Source of the DNA: Streptomyces xantholiticus
GTDB lineage: Bacteria > Actinomycetota > Actinomycetes > Streptomycetales > Streptomycetaceae
NCBI RefSeq assembly: GCF_014651015.1
Contig: NZ_BMWB01000012.1
Location: forward strand, 1-64,000
Reading direction: 5' to 3'
DNA length: 64,000 nt
Positions 1 to 9,574 of the stretch are shown here, in pieces. The notes beneath the pieces were generated by a model. That model worked only from the letters and a program-made list of their open reading frames with translations, did not search any database and was not told the DNA's origin. Both the position numbers and the translations under genes were made by a program. Within the stretch, counting starts at the first letter, position 1. Each line of letters opens with the position of its first letter.

Positions 1-66
1 CCCCGCGACGTCCTGACCAACCCACAGCACGACCGCACCAAATCCTTCCTGTCCAAGGTGCTGTAG
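1..66 (+). CDS. ABC transporter ATP-binding protein, C-terminal end (partial)
   Basis: The window opens inside a gene. The last 21 codons read PRDVLTNPQHDRTKSFLSKVL and end in TAG. This matches the usual C-terminus of polar amino-acid ABC ATPases of the GlnQ/GluA type, where an 'NPQH-RT--FLSKVL' tail is very common. The catalytic part lies upstream of the window. A strong inverted repeat follows directly, so this looks like the end of a transcription unit. The amino-acid assignment is inferred from the tail alone. Confidence 0.75.
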   Translation, partial: PRDVLTNPQHDRTKSFLSKVL

Positions 67-70
67 CGGC

Positions 71-110
71 GCGGGCGCCCGGCGAAGTGAGCCCTTCGTC
101 AGGCGCCCGC
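71..110 (+). terminator. Rho-independent-type hairpin after the ABC ATPase gene
   Basis: GCGGGCGCC at 71-79 pairs perfectly with GGCGCCCGC at 102-110, and a second inner stem (CGAAG/CTTCG) is nested in the loop. It starts 4 nt after the TAG of the partial gene. There is no U-tract, as is usual for Streptomyces terminators. Confidence 0.7.
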
Positions 111-211
111 CCAGGCCGACACCCCAGTGCCGCCGGCCTGCTGGTCAACGCCATGCTCTGGTGAGACAAATCCGGCTCCGAGGCCCGGAGCATGTCATCC
201 ATAATGCGCAT

Positions 212-2950
212 ATGGGCATTCCTGGATCATTTTCCCAGGCGGGACGGCGGCTACGCTCTCTGTTCAGTCCGCGAAGCGTTGCCGGCCAGGTCTTCCTGCT
301 CCAGCTTGCGCTCGTGGTGCTGCTGGTCGCCGTGGCGCTGGTGGCGCTGGTGCTGCAGGACCGGCGTCAGGCCACCGCAGAGGCCCGTGACCGGTCACTC
401 GCCGTCGCCGCGGCGTTCGCCAACTCGCCGGGCATCGTGAACGCCATGACGAGTTCTCATCCGACGGCGGTGCTGCAGCCGCTTGCCGAGAGGGCCCGGA
501 AGGTGTCCGGTGTGGACTACATCGTCATGCTGAGCCCGTACGGCTTCCGGTGGACCCACCCGGACCCGAAGGTGATCGGGAAGCACGTCACCACTTCCTA
601 CGACCAGGCGCTGACCGGTGAGCCCTACCAGACGACCTTCGACAGCAGCCTGGGCCGAGCCGTTGATTCCACGGTCGCCGTCTTCGACGACAAAGGTTCG
701 GTGGCCGGCCTGGTCACCGTGGGTGTCACGGTGGAGCGGGTGAGCAGCACCGTGAACCACCAGCTTCCGGTGCTCATCGGTTCGTCCGGCATCGCCCTCC
801 TCCTGGCCGCCGGGGGATCCGCGCTGGTGAGCGGGCGGCTGCGGCGCCAGACCCACGGCTTGGGGCCGGTGGAGATGACCCGCGTGTACGAGCACCACGA
901 CGCGGTGCTGCACGCGGTCCGCGAGGGTGTAGTGATCATTGGCGGGAGCGGGCAGGTGCTGCTCGCCAACGACGAGGCGAGGCGGCTGCTCGATCTGCCC
1001 GAGGACGTCGAGCAGCACGGGGTCGGCGATCTCGGTCTGAGCCCGGCGATGTCCTCACTGCTGGTCTCGGGGCGCACAGCCACCGATGAGGTGTACCAGG
1101 CCGGCGACCGGCTGCTGGCCGTCAACCTGCGGCCGGTGGGCAGCGAAGGGCGCACGCAGGGCAGCGTGGCTACCTTGCGTGACACCACCGAGCTGCGCGC
1201 GCTCGCCGGCCGGGCCGATCTGGCGCGCGGACGTCTGCAACTTCTCTACGAGGCCAGCGTCCGAATCGGTACCACTCTCGACATCTTCCGCACCGCCCAG
1301 GAACTGGCCGAGGTGGCCGTCCCGCGGTTCGCCGACTTCGTCACCGTCGAGCTGCTGGAACCGGTCCTCAGGGGGGAAGAGCCGAACGGCGCGAGCACCG
1401 AGATGCGCCGGATCGCTGCCGCAGGTATCAGAGACGACCAGCCCCTCTACCCGGTGGGGAAGCTGATCCGCTTCGTGGCCGACAACCCCGTGGCGTCCAC
1501 CGTGGCCAGTGGCCGGCCGGTTCTGGTGCCGGACCTTGCCGCCTCCGACGGCTGGCGCTCCCAGGACCCGGAACGCACCCGGAGAGTGTTGGACTACGGC
1601 ATCCACTCCCTGCTCTCGGTGCCGCTGCAGGCCCGCGGCGTGGTGCTGGGCCTGGCCGAGTTCTGGCGCTCCGAGCACGACCCGTTCGAGCAGGACGACC
1701 TGACGTCCGCCGAGGAACTGGCCGCCCGGGCGGCAGTCTGCATCGACAACGCGCGCCGCTACACACGTGAGCACACCACGGCCGTCACCCTCCAGCGCAG
1801 CCTGCTGCCCGGGAAACTGCCCGAGCAGTCCGCCCTGGATGTCGGCCACCGCTACCTGCCCGCTCAGGCCGGTGTGGGCGGCGACTGGTTCGACGTCATC
1901 CCACTGCCCGGTGCCCGGGTGGCCTTGGTGGTCGGCGACGTCGTCGGCCACGGCCTGCACGCCGCCGCCACCATGGGCCGCCTGCGCACCGCGGTGCACA
2001 CCTTCTCCGCCCTGGACCTGCCCCCCACCGAAATCCTGGGGCTCCTCGACGACCTCGTCACCCGCGTCGACCAGGATGCGGGCGCCGAGGGCGGGTCCGA
2101 AGCCATTACCGGCGCCACCTGCCTCTACGCCATCTACGACCCGGTCTCGGGGTCCTGCGTGCTGGCCAGTGCGGGTCATCCGGGGCCGGCTCTCGTGTCC
2201 ACCGACAGCTCCGTGTCCTTCCCCGAGATCCCCGTCTCCCCGCCCCTTGGTGTGGGCGGCGCCATGCCCGTGGAATCCGCCGAGCTTCAGCTTCCGGAGG
2301 GCAGCCGACTGGTCCTGTACACCGACGGCCTCGTCGAGGACCGCACCCGCGACATCGACGCCGGCCTCGGTTTGCTGCGGGACACCCTGGCGGCCGCACA
2401 TCCGGGCGACAGCCCGGATGACACCTGCCAGACGGTCATCGATGCCATGCTCCCTGCCCGGCCCGTCGACGACGCCGCCCTGCTGGTCGCCCTGACCCGC
2501 CGACTGGAGCGGGAACAGGTCGAGGACTGGGAGGTTCCGGACGACCCCGCCGCAGTCCCCGGCATTCGTGCGGAGGTGACCCGCAAGCTGGACCACTGGG
2601 GCCTGGGCGGCATCTCCTTCGCAACGGAACTGATCGTCAGCGAGCTGGTCACCAACGCCATCCGCTACGGGGCCGCTCCGATCCGGCTGAGGCTGCTGCG
2701 GGATCGGAAGAGCCTGGTCTGCGAGGTCACCGACGGCAGCAGCACCTCGCCCCACTTGCGCCGGGCGACTCTGACCGACGAGGGTGGCCGCGGTCTTTTC
2801 CTGGTGTCGCAGTTCTCCCGGCGGTGGGGGACCCGATACATGGATCGAGGCAAGATCATCTGGACCGAGCAAGCCATCGACGAGAGGGAGGACGACACCG
2901 CGACGTCCCAGGCAACCCTGCTGGATCTGTGGAGCGACACGGAACTGTGA
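212..2950 (+). CDS. Membrane sensor PP2C (SpoIIE-type) phosphatase with PAS, GAF and HATPase domains
   Basis: 912-residue multidomain signalling protein. Order seen: N-terminal membrane helix (about 27-48), extracytoplasmic cache-like sensor (about 50-180), second helix (185-208), PAS (225-330), GAF (343-516), SpoIIE/PP2C phosphatase (528-760) and a C-terminal anti-sigma-type HATPase domain (773-886). Phosphatase motifs are GGDWFDV near 556, GDVVGHG near 575 and LYTDGLVED near 702. The ATPase N-box is ELIVSELVTNAIRYG near 806, and the G-box GGRGLFLV is near 857. Family knowledge: such proteins dephosphorylate anti-anti-sigma factors, and the kinase domain can phosphorylate them. No STAS partner is encoded nearby. 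ATG 212 is preferred over GTG 161 because 'MGIPGSFSQAGRR' looks like the family start, but neither has a clear ribosome site. Confidence 0.9.
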   Translation: MGIPGSFSQAGRRLRSLFSPRSVAGQVFLLQLALVVLLVAVALVALVLQDRRQATAEARDRSLAVAAAFANSPGIVNAMTSSHPTAVLQPLAERARKVSGVDYIVMLSPYGFRWTHPDPKVIGKHVTTSYDQALTGEPYQTTFDSSLGRAVDSTVAVFDDKGSVAGLVTVGVTVERVSSTVNHQLPVLIGSSGIALLLAAGGSALVSGRLRRQTHGLGPVEMTRVYEHHDAVLHAVREGVVIIGGSGQVLLANDEARRLLDLPEDVEQHGVGDLGLSPAMSSLLVSGRTATDEVYQAGDRLLAVNLRPVGSEGRTQGSVATLRDTTELRALAGRADLARGRLQLLYEASVRIGTTLDIFRTAQELAEVAVPRFADFVTVELLEPVLRGEEPNGASTEMRRIAAAGIRDDQPLYPVGKLIRFVADNPVASTVASGRPVLVPDLAASDGWRSQDPERTRRVLDYGIHSLLSVPLQARGVVLGLAEFWRSEHDPFEQDDLTSAEELAARAAVCIDNARRYTREHTTAVTLQRSLLPGKLPEQSALDVGHRYLPAQAGVGGDWFDVIPLPGARVALVVGDVVGHGLHAAATMGRLRTAVHTFSALDLPPTEILGLLDDLVTRVDQDAGAEGGSEAITGATCLYAIYDPVSGSCVLASAGHPGPALVSTDSSVSFPEIPVSPPLGVGGAMPVESAELQLPEGSRLVLYTDGLVEDRTRDIDAGLGLLRDTLAAAHPGDSPDDTCQTVIDAMLPARPVDDAALLVALTRRLEREQVEDWEVPDDPAAVPGIRAEVTRKLDHWGLGGISFATELIVSELVTNAIRYGAAPIRLRLLRDRKSLVCEVTDGSSTSPHLRRATLTDEGGRGLFLVSQFSRRWGTRYMDRGKIIWTEQAIDEREDDTATSQATLLDLWSDTEL

Positions 2951-3007
2951 GCCTTGCGCCGGCCCCAGCTGTCCTGGGCGGTCACCTTGCCGCGCGGATC
3001 CCGAGCC

Positions 3008-3895
3008 TCAGGTGCTGGAATCGACCGGGAAGTACGGAATCCGGGTGGGATCACGGCCGTAGGCGCTTCCCAGGTAGACAGCCGAGAGCCTGGCGAGGGT
3101 GCCGTCGTTGATCAGTTGCCGGATGATCCGGTCGAGGTTCGCCTTGTTCGGGGACCCCTTCGGATACAGGGCGCCGTAGTGCTCGCCGGTCCGGTACTGG
3201 CCGGCCACCTCCATTGTTCCGCCCGACCGCTGGGCATACGCCAGCAGGATCGTCGTGTCGTGCACGACGGCGTCCACACGCCCCTGAGCCAGGGCGGAGA
3301 TCATGTCCGGGTCGTTACGGAACACCGTCACCGGGCCGGTCGGCTTCAGCCGGCTCTTGACGAACTTCTCACCGGTCGTGCCCTCGGAGACGCCGATGCG
3401 GAGACGATGCATGCTGCGCGCGTCGATGGTCGCATCGCTCTTGGCAAGCACGCCCTGGTCGACAGAGAGATAGGGCGGGGAGTAGTCGGCGACCTTCTCG
3501 CGCTCTCGGTTGATCGTGATTTCGGACAGTGCGAGGTCGAAATCCTTGGTCTTCCCGGCCACGAGTGCAGCGAAGGGCACATCCTTCACCTTCACTCGGT
3601 CGAGCCCGGCACGGTAGGCGATATTGGCTGCCATGCAGTACTCGTATCCGTCCCGGATCGAGTCGGGCGTCTTGCCGTTCCACCAGCCAGGCGCCGGGAG
3701 GCTCACTTCGACCGTCAGCGTACCGGCCGACTTCGGAGCGATTTTGAACTGCCCGTACTTGCCGGAGACCTCGCAGTCACCGTATGTCGGATTGCTTTCA
3801 CGCGGCTCTCCGTGCGTGATGCAGGCAGCCGTCCCGATCCCGATGACGAGGGCTCCGGTGGCGGCCCGGGCGGCGATCGCTGCTGCGGCAGGCAT
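3008..3895 (-). CDS. Amino-acid ABC transporter substrate-binding lipoprotein (SBP_bac_3)
   Basis: 295-residue extracytoplasmic solute-binding protein. An N-terminal hydrophobic stretch ends in TAAC (Cys25), a weak lipobox. The body reads like a polar amino-acid binding protein: DYSPPYLSVDQGVLAK, then RIGVSEGTTGEKFVK, and a C-terminal LDRIIRQLINDGTLARL. GGAGG lies a few bases before ATG 3895, fixing the start. It converges on the SpoIIE-type gene with a 57-nt gap. No permease or ATPase gene is adjacent, so it either works with the upstream ABC ATPase system or serves as an orphan receptor. Substrate (glutamate or similar) is inferred from family only. Confidence 0.85.
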   Translation of the reverse strand: MPAAAAIAARAATGALVIGIGTAACITHGEPRESNPTYGDCEVSGKYGQFKIAPKSAGTLTVEVSLPAPGWWNGKTPDSIRDGYEYCMAANIAYRAGLDRVKVKDVPFAALVAGKTKDFDLALSEITINREREKVADYSPPYLSVDQGVLAKSDATIDARSMHRLRIGVSEGTTGEKFVKSRLKPTGPVTVFRNDPDMISALAQGRVDAVVHDTTILLAYAQRSGGTMEVAGQYRTGEHYGALYPKGSPNKANLDRIIRQLINDGTLARLSAVYLGSAYGRDPTRIPYFPVDSST

Positions 3896-4667
3896 AGCAC
3901 CTCCGGTAAGGCAAGCCCCTCATGCCCAGTAAAACATCCTGAACCTGCGGGCCGCCCTGCGTTAGGGATTCATCGCGGTAGCGCTCTGAGTTCTCGCTGT
4001 CACCAGTCCGCAGGTGCTCGGTGATCACCCTGGGGGCATCCGGTCCGGCGGAGCGTCAAGGGAGGAGCGGGCAAATGGCATCGCGGGAAACGACGTCAGT
4101 GGCCATGGCGGGTCGCGCCGGCCGCCCTTAGCGTCAGAGCGCAATCCTCTGGTGCCCGTACTCCCAAGCCGTGAGGTGGAGGGTCGACGAGTGCCGACTC
4201 GCGCTCCGGGCCCCGAGGTTCACCGCATCCGCAGGAGCGATCCGTTCATGCCTCATTCCTTGCAGCCGCCCCACGACGCCGCCCGGGAGGTGAATGTGCT
4301 GACCGATGCCTGCTTGCCGGTGCACGGGGTGCCGGACTCGGTAGGGCAACTCATACCCCAAGCGGCCACGACAGAGGAGCGGTTGGCAGCCGCCGTCCAC
4401 CCCGCGTGCGTGCCCGGACATCGCGCCGCCGGCTCTTGCCGGCGTCGGCAGCTGCTCGCTCTGAACGCGATGCGCTACGGGCTCCTGCGCCGGTTGTGCG
4501 CATCGCCGCAGTACCCGTCGCTGGTGAGGCGTCTTTGGCGGCCCGCGGGCACGTGTGTCGCTGAAGCGACAGCCCTCTGATCCCTCTTCGTCAACTCTGG
4601 CGGGCCTGCTTCCCATCCGGTCGCAGGGCCGACCGCACCCTTGTGTGCGCCATGAAAGGCAGGTCCG
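3896..4667. other. Long intergenic region between divergent SBP and permease genes
   Basis: 772 bp with no gene I can support. The plus frame from about 4250 to 4580 is open and moderately GC3-rich but matches no family I recognise and has no ribosome site. The region must hold the divergent promoters of the binding protein and the permease. Confidence 0.5.
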
Positions 4668-6164
4668 TTGAGCACGAGATCCGGCACCGGAGGCGGCCTG
4701 CGGGCGGATGCCCTCGGCACGTACGACATGGTCGTCATGGCCATCGCGGGTTGCGGTCCGGCGTACACGGTCGCCGGGACCATTCCCGCCCTGATCGCCG
4801 CCGTCGGTGTGGCCGGCCCGGCCGCTCTGCTCTACTGCGCGATACCGGTCATCGGCATCGCTCTGGCCTACCGGCAACTCGGCAGGGTGGACCCCAATGC
4901 GGGGGCCGCCTACAGCTGGGTCGCCCGGTCGCTGCACCCCTTCCTGGGGTTCTTGTGCGGCTGGTCGCTCGTCGTCGCCTGCATTGTCTTCATGGCTTCC
5001 AGTACGGTTCCCGCCGGCAGTGCGACGTTGTCACTCGTTGCGCCCGCCCTGGCCGATGACCCGCTCTGGGCCGCGGTCGTCGGCTCGGGCTGGTTTCTCC
5101 TGATGGCTGGGGTGGTGGCGTACGGGGCCCGTATCGGAGCCCGCTCGCTGGGCGTCATCACCGCCGTGCAGCTCGTCCTGCTGACCGGTGTCGCGGTGGG
5201 GGCGCTGCTGTCCGACGGCAGCGGGACGGAGTTCTCCCCGTCCTGGTTCGGCTTCGGTCACTTCGAGGGCCAGGAGTCCTTTGTGAAGGGCGCGCTGATA
5301 GCCACCTTCGCGTTCTGGGGGTGGGACGTGACCAGCAATCTGGGCGAGGAGACCCGGCGCGGCTCGCGTGGCTCCGGATTCGGCGGCGTCATCGGAGTGG
5401 TCCTGGTGTTCGTCCTGTTCGTGCTCACCACCGTCGCCGTCAATGTCCTCATGACACCGGACGCCGTGAGGAATTCGCCGGACGGCCTGCTCGTTGCGCT
5501 CGGACAGCAGGTCTGGCCGGGCGTGGGCGGCACGCTGCTGATACTCGCGCTGCTGCTGTCGACGGTCGCCATGCTGGAGACCGCCCTCATCCAGGCGGGC
5601 CGCACCCTGTTCGCCATGGGCCGCGACAGAACCCTGCCGCATGCCTTCGGCCGTATCCATGCCAAGCGGCACACGCCCTGGGTGGCCACGGCCGCCATTG
5701 CCGTGGTCGCATGCACCCTCGCCATCGTCGAGGCCGCCGGACGTCGTCCGGGCGACTCGCTGCTCTCCGACGCGGTCAGCGGGGTGGGCCTGCACGTCAC
5801 CCTCTACTACAGCCTCGCCGGACTGGGCGCCGTCGTCGTGCACCGCAAACTGCTGCGCACCTCCGCCGCCAACTTCCTCCTCATGGGTCTGTGGCCGTTC
5901 GCCGGTGCGCTGTTCATGCTCTGGATCATGACCGAATCCGTTGCCGCACTGAGCACGACGGCACTGACCATCGGCTTCGGCACGCTCGCCCTGGGGCTCC
6001 TACCGATGTTCACCGCCTGGCTGCGGCAACGGCCGTACTTCGAACCCGGGCGTCTCGACGCAGGCCGGGCACGCGCCGTGGACGACGCCGTCGGGGGCGG
6101 GGAGATCGAGACGCACGTGATCCATGCGGCCGGAAGCCGCGACGAGCTCCTCACCGACTTCTGA
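4668..6164 (+). CDS. APC-family amino-acid permease
   Basis: 498-residue polytopic membrane protein of the amino acid-polyamine-organocation family with about 12 hydrophobic segments. The N-terminal region has GCGPAYTVAGTIPALI, a typical APC TM1 pattern, followed by 'DPNAGAAYSWVAR' in the TM2-3 loop. Central FAFWGWDVTSNLGEETR matches the conserved 'G-D-----EE-R' TM6 region. The start is TTG 4668 preceded by AAAGGCAGG at a good distance. Only 32 nt separate it from the next gene, so the two are probably one operon. Substrate is unknown. Confidence 0.88.
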   Translation: MSTRSGTGGGLRADALGTYDMVVMAIAGCGPAYTVAGTIPALIAAVGVAGPAALLYCAIPVIGIALAYRQLGRVDPNAGAAYSWVARSLHPFLGFLCGWSLVVACIVFMASSTVPAGSATLSLVAPALADDPLWAAVVGSGWFLLMAGVVAYGARIGARSLGVITAVQLVLLTGVAVGALLSDGSGTEFSPSWFGFGHFEGQESFVKGALIATFAFWGWDVTSNLGEETRRGSRGSGFGGVIGVVLVFVLFVLTTVAVNVLMTPDAVRNSPDGLLVALGQQVWPGVGGTLLILALLLSTVAMLETALIQAGRTLFAMGRDRTLPHAFGRIHAKRHTPWVATAAIAVVACTLAIVEAAGRRPGDSLLSDAVSGVGLHVTLYYSLAGLGAVVVHRKLLRTSAANFLLMGLWPFAGALFMLWIMTESVAALSTTALTIGFGTLALGLLPMFTAWLRQRPYFEPGRLDAGRARAVDDAVGGGEIETHVIHAAGSRDELLTDF

Positions 6165-6196
6165 CCCCCGTTCCACCTCAGCAAAGGACGCGTCCC

Positions 6197-7165
6197 ATGG
6201 CCCCGATCCGGACCCGAAGACACTCCGCAGCACCTCTCTACGACCGGAGCTTCGGCGACAAGGAGTTGTCCGCCGCATGCGAGGACATGGTCATGGGCCG
6301 ATGGGAAGGCGCACACGATCTCCTGGCCACCGGTTCCCACAAGGACTGGGACCGCCGCAGTCACCGCATCCGGCTGCTCGCCCACACTGCTGCCGACAAA
6401 CGGATCGTCGAGGCCTGGCAAGCCGCTCAACCGCACAGTGCGGACGCCCTCGTACTGCGGGCGGATGCCGAGGTGATGCGGCATTTCGCGGGCGCCCGTA
6501 CGGGAGCCGCGCCGGCCTCCGAGAGCCTGGACCGCACGGCCCGACTCTGTCTCAGGGCCGCCGATGCCTTCCCGGAAGACCCCCATCCGTGGGTGTCGCT
6601 GATCACGCTGGGCAGGCTGTACGAGAACGGGACGGAGGCCATGACCGGGTGGTGGTCAGAACTCCTGGCCCGTGATCCCTACCACCGAGAGGCCCACCAT
6701 CAGGCGCTGCGCTATATGTCGGCACGCTGGCACGGTTCGCACGGCCAGGCCTACGAATTCGCCCGTGACTGTGCGGTCTACGCTCCGTCCGGCTCGTCGC
6801 TCCTGGTGCTGCCGCAGGTCGCCCGTGCGGAGGCGTTCCGTCACCGCATCGAGACGGAAGGAGCCGATCCACACTCCTTGGTCGGCTACTGGGCCGGGGA
6901 GCGCTGGGACTTGAGGGAGACCATGGAACGCTGGATATCGGTTCGATCCCCCCTTGAGGCGGCCCAGGACGTGCCCGATCTCAATCATCTCGCCCACGGC
7001 CTCGCGCTGGCCGGGCTTCTCGTCGAGGCCGCAACCGTCTTCGATCTGCTCAAGGGACGTGCCACCCGGGTGCCGTGGCGGTACACAGGTGAGGCGGAGG
7101 CCGAGTACGTGCGCTGCCGCGCGCGGGCCTCCCGCGCGGCAGCGGAGCATGCCGATCGGCGGTAG
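6197..7165 (+). CDS. Conserved hypothetical protein downstream of permease (DUF4034/TPR-like)
   Basis: 322-residue soluble protein with no signal peptide. It is rich in Trp, Ala and Arg and appears all-helical. A central stretch, 'HHQALRYMSARWHGSHGQ' followed by AYEFARDCA, recalls the Trp/Gly-Ser-His pattern of DUF4034-type helical repeat proteins; this is by eye only. AAAGGA precedes ATG 6197 by 8 nt. It probably shares a transcript with the APC permease 32 nt upstream. No catalytic motif is visible, so a regulatory or scaffold role is only a guess. Confidence 0.7.
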   Translation: MAPIRTRRHSAAPLYDRSFGDKELSAACEDMVMGRWEGAHDLLATGSHKDWDRRSHRIRLLAHTAADKRIVEAWQAAQPHSADALVLRADAEVMRHFAGARTGAAPASESLDRTARLCLRAADAFPEDPHPWVSLITLGRLYENGTEAMTGWWSELLARDPYHREAHHQALRYMSARWHGSHGQAYEFARDCAVYAPSGSSLLVLPQVARAEAFRHRIETEGADPHSLVGYWAGERWDLRETMERWISVRSPLEAAQDVPDLNHLAHGLALAGLLVEAATVFDLLKGRATRVPWRYTGEAEAEYVRCRARASRAAAEHADRR

Positions 7166-7207
7166 GGCTGATCCGTATCACCCGAACCCCGCCGGGCGGC
7201 ACGGGAT

Positions 7208-8617
7208 TCACTCCGCCGCCGGCATCTGTTCGTCGAGTGCCTCACGGATCGCTGACACCGAGGCTCGAATGCCCGTCCTGGGAAGGTTCTGGTATCCGAG
7301 GACCAGAGCCGGTGAGCGTGAGGTTCCGTCGAAGTGGAAGTGGCTGCCTCCCTGCACGAGCACCGAGCGGCGTCGGGCGCTTTCCACCAGGGCCGCCTCA
7401 TCGACAGCGGCCGGCAATCCGACATAGAGGGTGCGTCCTGATGTGGAACCGAGCATCGCGCACCGGGGCAGGTAGTGCCTGACGGCTTCCCGGACCGCAT
7501 CCGCTCGTTCCCGGTACCGCGACCGCAACCGCCGGACGTGGCGGTCGAAAAGCCCCGAGCCGACCATCTCGGCGAAGGCCAGTTGAGTAAGGGGGTCAGG
7601 CCCGAACTCCCACCGGGACCACGGCCTGTTCACCATGGGCACAAGTCTGGCAGGCAGAGCCAGCCAGCCGATGCGAATGCCAGGCAGCAGGGAGCCGCCG
7701 ACGCAGCCCATGTAGATCACGCGCTCCGGCAGCAGGGGCTGTAACGCCGTCTGCCGCGTACGCCTTTCGTACCAGAACTCTCCTCCGCAGTCGTGCTCGA
7801 TGACGATGCGGGCGTCGTGGGCCGCCCACCGCATGAGGGCCTCTTTGCGAGCACCGCCCAGCGCCACGCCCGTCGGGAATTGGTGAGTCGGCGTGACGAG
7901 TACGGCTCGGACATCCATGCGTGACAGTGCCTGTACGTCGAGCCCGTGGCGGTCCACCGGAACTGGCCGGGGGCGGATTCCGGCGTCCCGCATCGTCTGC
8001 CAGCAACTCTTGTGGCCAGGGTCTTCCACGGCGAGCTCCCGGATACCGAGCGCGTTGAGCAGTTCGCAGACCGCCGAGACGCTCTGCGTGACTCCGGACG
8101 TGACCAGCAAACGGGATTCCTTCGTCACCCGGATGCCACGCATGCGTCCGAGGTAACCGGCCAGCGTCTCCTGGAGGTTCTGGGCTCCGCCGAGCGGCGG
8201 GACGTCGAGGTCCCGGCCGGCCGCTCCCGCGAGGACCCGGCGATAGCAGACCAGCCAGTCACGCAGGGGAAAGTTGGCGGTGTCGGGTTGTCCGACGCGA
8301 AGGTCCCACTGCACCGGAGCATTCTTCTCCTCCACTCGTCCTGGCGTCCTGAGGATTCTGGCCGCCGGGGTCTCCGCGACGCGTGTCCCCGATCCCTGGA
8401 GGGCGGTCAGATATCCCTCGGCCGTCAGCTGTTCGTACGCCAGAAGGGTGACAGTCCGTGACACACCGAGGTCGATCGCCAACTGCCGGGTCGAGGGCAG
8501 TCGTGTTCCAGGTCGCAGCGCCCCCTCGGTAATCCCTCGCTGGATTCCCGATTTGATCTGGTCGGTGAGCGGAACGTCCACATCGCGGTCAACGGTGATC
8601 GTGAGGTGCCACGGCAT
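7208..8617 (-). CDS. MocR-type regulator: GntR wHTH fused to PLP aminotransferase domain
   Basis: 469 residues. An N-terminal GntR winged helix (about 15-80: PLTDQIKSGIQRGITEGAL, then RLPSTRQLAIDLGVSRTV) is fused to a fold-type I aminotransferase domain (about 110-460). The aminotransferase half contains VEDPGHKSCWQ, VTPTHQFPTGVAL and 'GSLLPGIRIGWLALP', where the PLP lysine region would be. In place of the usual 'G(T/S)-S/K-----R-GY' the text reads YMGCVGGSLLPGIRIGW, so the expected lysine position is Gly or Ser. MocR proteins often regulate vitamin B6, GABA or amino-acid metabolism and neighbouring transporters. Here it converges on the permease operon. Confidence 0.88.
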   Translation of the reverse strand: MPWHLTITVDRDVDVPLTDQIKSGIQRGITEGALRPGTRLPSTRQLAIDLGVSRTVTLLAYEQLTAEGYLTALQGSGTRVAETPAARILRTPGRVEEKNAPVQWDLRVGQPDTANFPLRDWLVCYRRVLAGAAGRDLDVPPLGGAQNLQETLAGYLGRMRGIRVTKESRLLVTSGVTQSVSAVCELLNALGIRELAVEDPGHKSCWQTMRDAGIRPRPVPVDRHGLDVQALSRMDVRAVLVTPTHQFPTGVALGGARKEALMRWAAHDARIVIEHDCGGEFWYERRTRQTALQPLLPERVIYMGCVGGSLLPGIRIGWLALPARLVPMVNRPWSRWEFGPDPLTQLAFAEMVGSGLFDRHVRRLRSRYRERADAVREAVRHYLPRCAMLGSTSGRTLYVGLPAAVDEAALVESARRRSVLVQGGSHFHFDGTSRSPALVLGYQNLPRTGIRASVSAIREALDEQMPAAE

Positions 8618-9115
8618 GAGTCTTGATTACTTTCAGCTCGTTCAGGGGTGGCTGCAGACGAGATTCGCCTGGCCTGGATCCGCCCGGCCGCGGCCTGCTC
8701 GTCGTCGAGGCCGGGGCGGGGCGGAGGTGAAAGGTGGACGCCATGCCGGCGCCGGCTGCGGCTGTGCAACCGGCCCCGGACCGAATGTCCCGGATCTTGT
8801 GGCGGAGGCTGAAGCGGCGCCGGTGGGCGCACGGAATTCGCGGGCCGGATGAACCGGCGTTCACCGAGGGAACTCGCGGGTCACGGACGGATGAGGTCGT
8901 CACCCGTGTGCCGGTGTCGGCATTGGCTTTTGATCCGGTGTACGGCAGGAAGCGTACGGGCTGCGAATGGCCACACGTAATGCGCATTCGTTGCTTGGTC
9001 GGCGCAGATTGCTGCATGTATCCCCAGCGCACGCGAGATCGTTGCGCGGCCTGTCGAACGCTCGGCTGAAACCGCTCTGCGTCGGGCTCCGACTCGCCCG
9101 CTGGTTCGCGGCCGG
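8618..9115. other. Intergenic region upstream of the MocR gene
   Basis: 498 bp between the MocR start and the Lrp stop. No convincing gene is present on either strand. It must contain the MocR promoter. The stretch around 8960-9040 is locally less GC-rich, but no clear repeat was found. Confidence 0.45.
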
Positions 9116-9574
9116 TCAGCCGATGAGGCGGGAGAGCACCACGGAGCTGCGGCTTCGTTGCACTCCCGGTTCGCGCCGGATGCGCTCGATGACGGCTTCC
9201 AGAGCCTGGATGTCCCGGGTGTGCAGATGCACCAGCGCGTCCGGGTCCCCAGTGACAGTCCAGGCGGCGATGACTTCGGGAAACTGTCGAAGAGATGACA
9301 GAATCTCCTCGGGTGGAGTGCGTTCTCGGCAATAGATCTCGACGAAGGCCTCCGTGGCCCAGCCGAGTAGGCCCGGGTCGAGGACCAGCGTGAATCCCCG
9401 GATGACTCCCCGGGCGACCAGTCGGTCGATGCGGCGCTTGACGGCGCTCGCGGAGAGGTTGATCTCTCCTCCGGCGTGCGCGTACGAAGTCCGGCTGTCT
9501 CGCCCCATTATTTCGAGAAGCGCGCGGTCGATGTCATCGAGGTCGGCGGACGGTATCGAGGGGTCCGGAACCAT
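9116..9574 (-). CDS. Lrp/AsnC-family transcriptional regulator
   Basis: About 152 residues. An N-terminal AsnC-type HTH reads LDDIDRALLEIMGRDSRTSY then LSASAVKRRIDRLVARGVI. The C-terminal RAM/ligand domain includes FPEVIAAWTVTGDPDALVHL and ends with RSRSSVVLSRLIG. Length is normal for the family. The likely effector is an amino acid. ATG 9574 was chosen because it best fits the family N-terminus; an in-frame GTG at 9592 would add six residues. Neither has a strong ribosome site. It lies downstream of the MenC-like gene on the same strand, separated by 490 nt, so it is probably transcribed separately. Confidence 0.88.
   Translation of the reverse strand: MVPDPSIPSADLDDIDRALLEIMGRDSRTSYAHAGGEINLSASAVKRRIDRLVARGVIRGFTLVLDPGLLGWATEAFVEIYCRERTPPEEILSSLRQFPEVIAAWTVTGDPDALVHLHTRDIQALEAVIERIRREPGVQRSRSSVVLSRLIG

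Noticed and set aside
1055..2872. A 605-codon minus-strand frame opposite the SpoIIE-type gene
   Set aside because: Composition artefact; the plus-strand domains are intact and recognisable.
4014..4580. A plus-strand frame in the gap before the APC permease
   Set aside because: No ribosome site, no recognisable family, many rare residues such as Cys and Arg clusters; kept only as an uncertain region.
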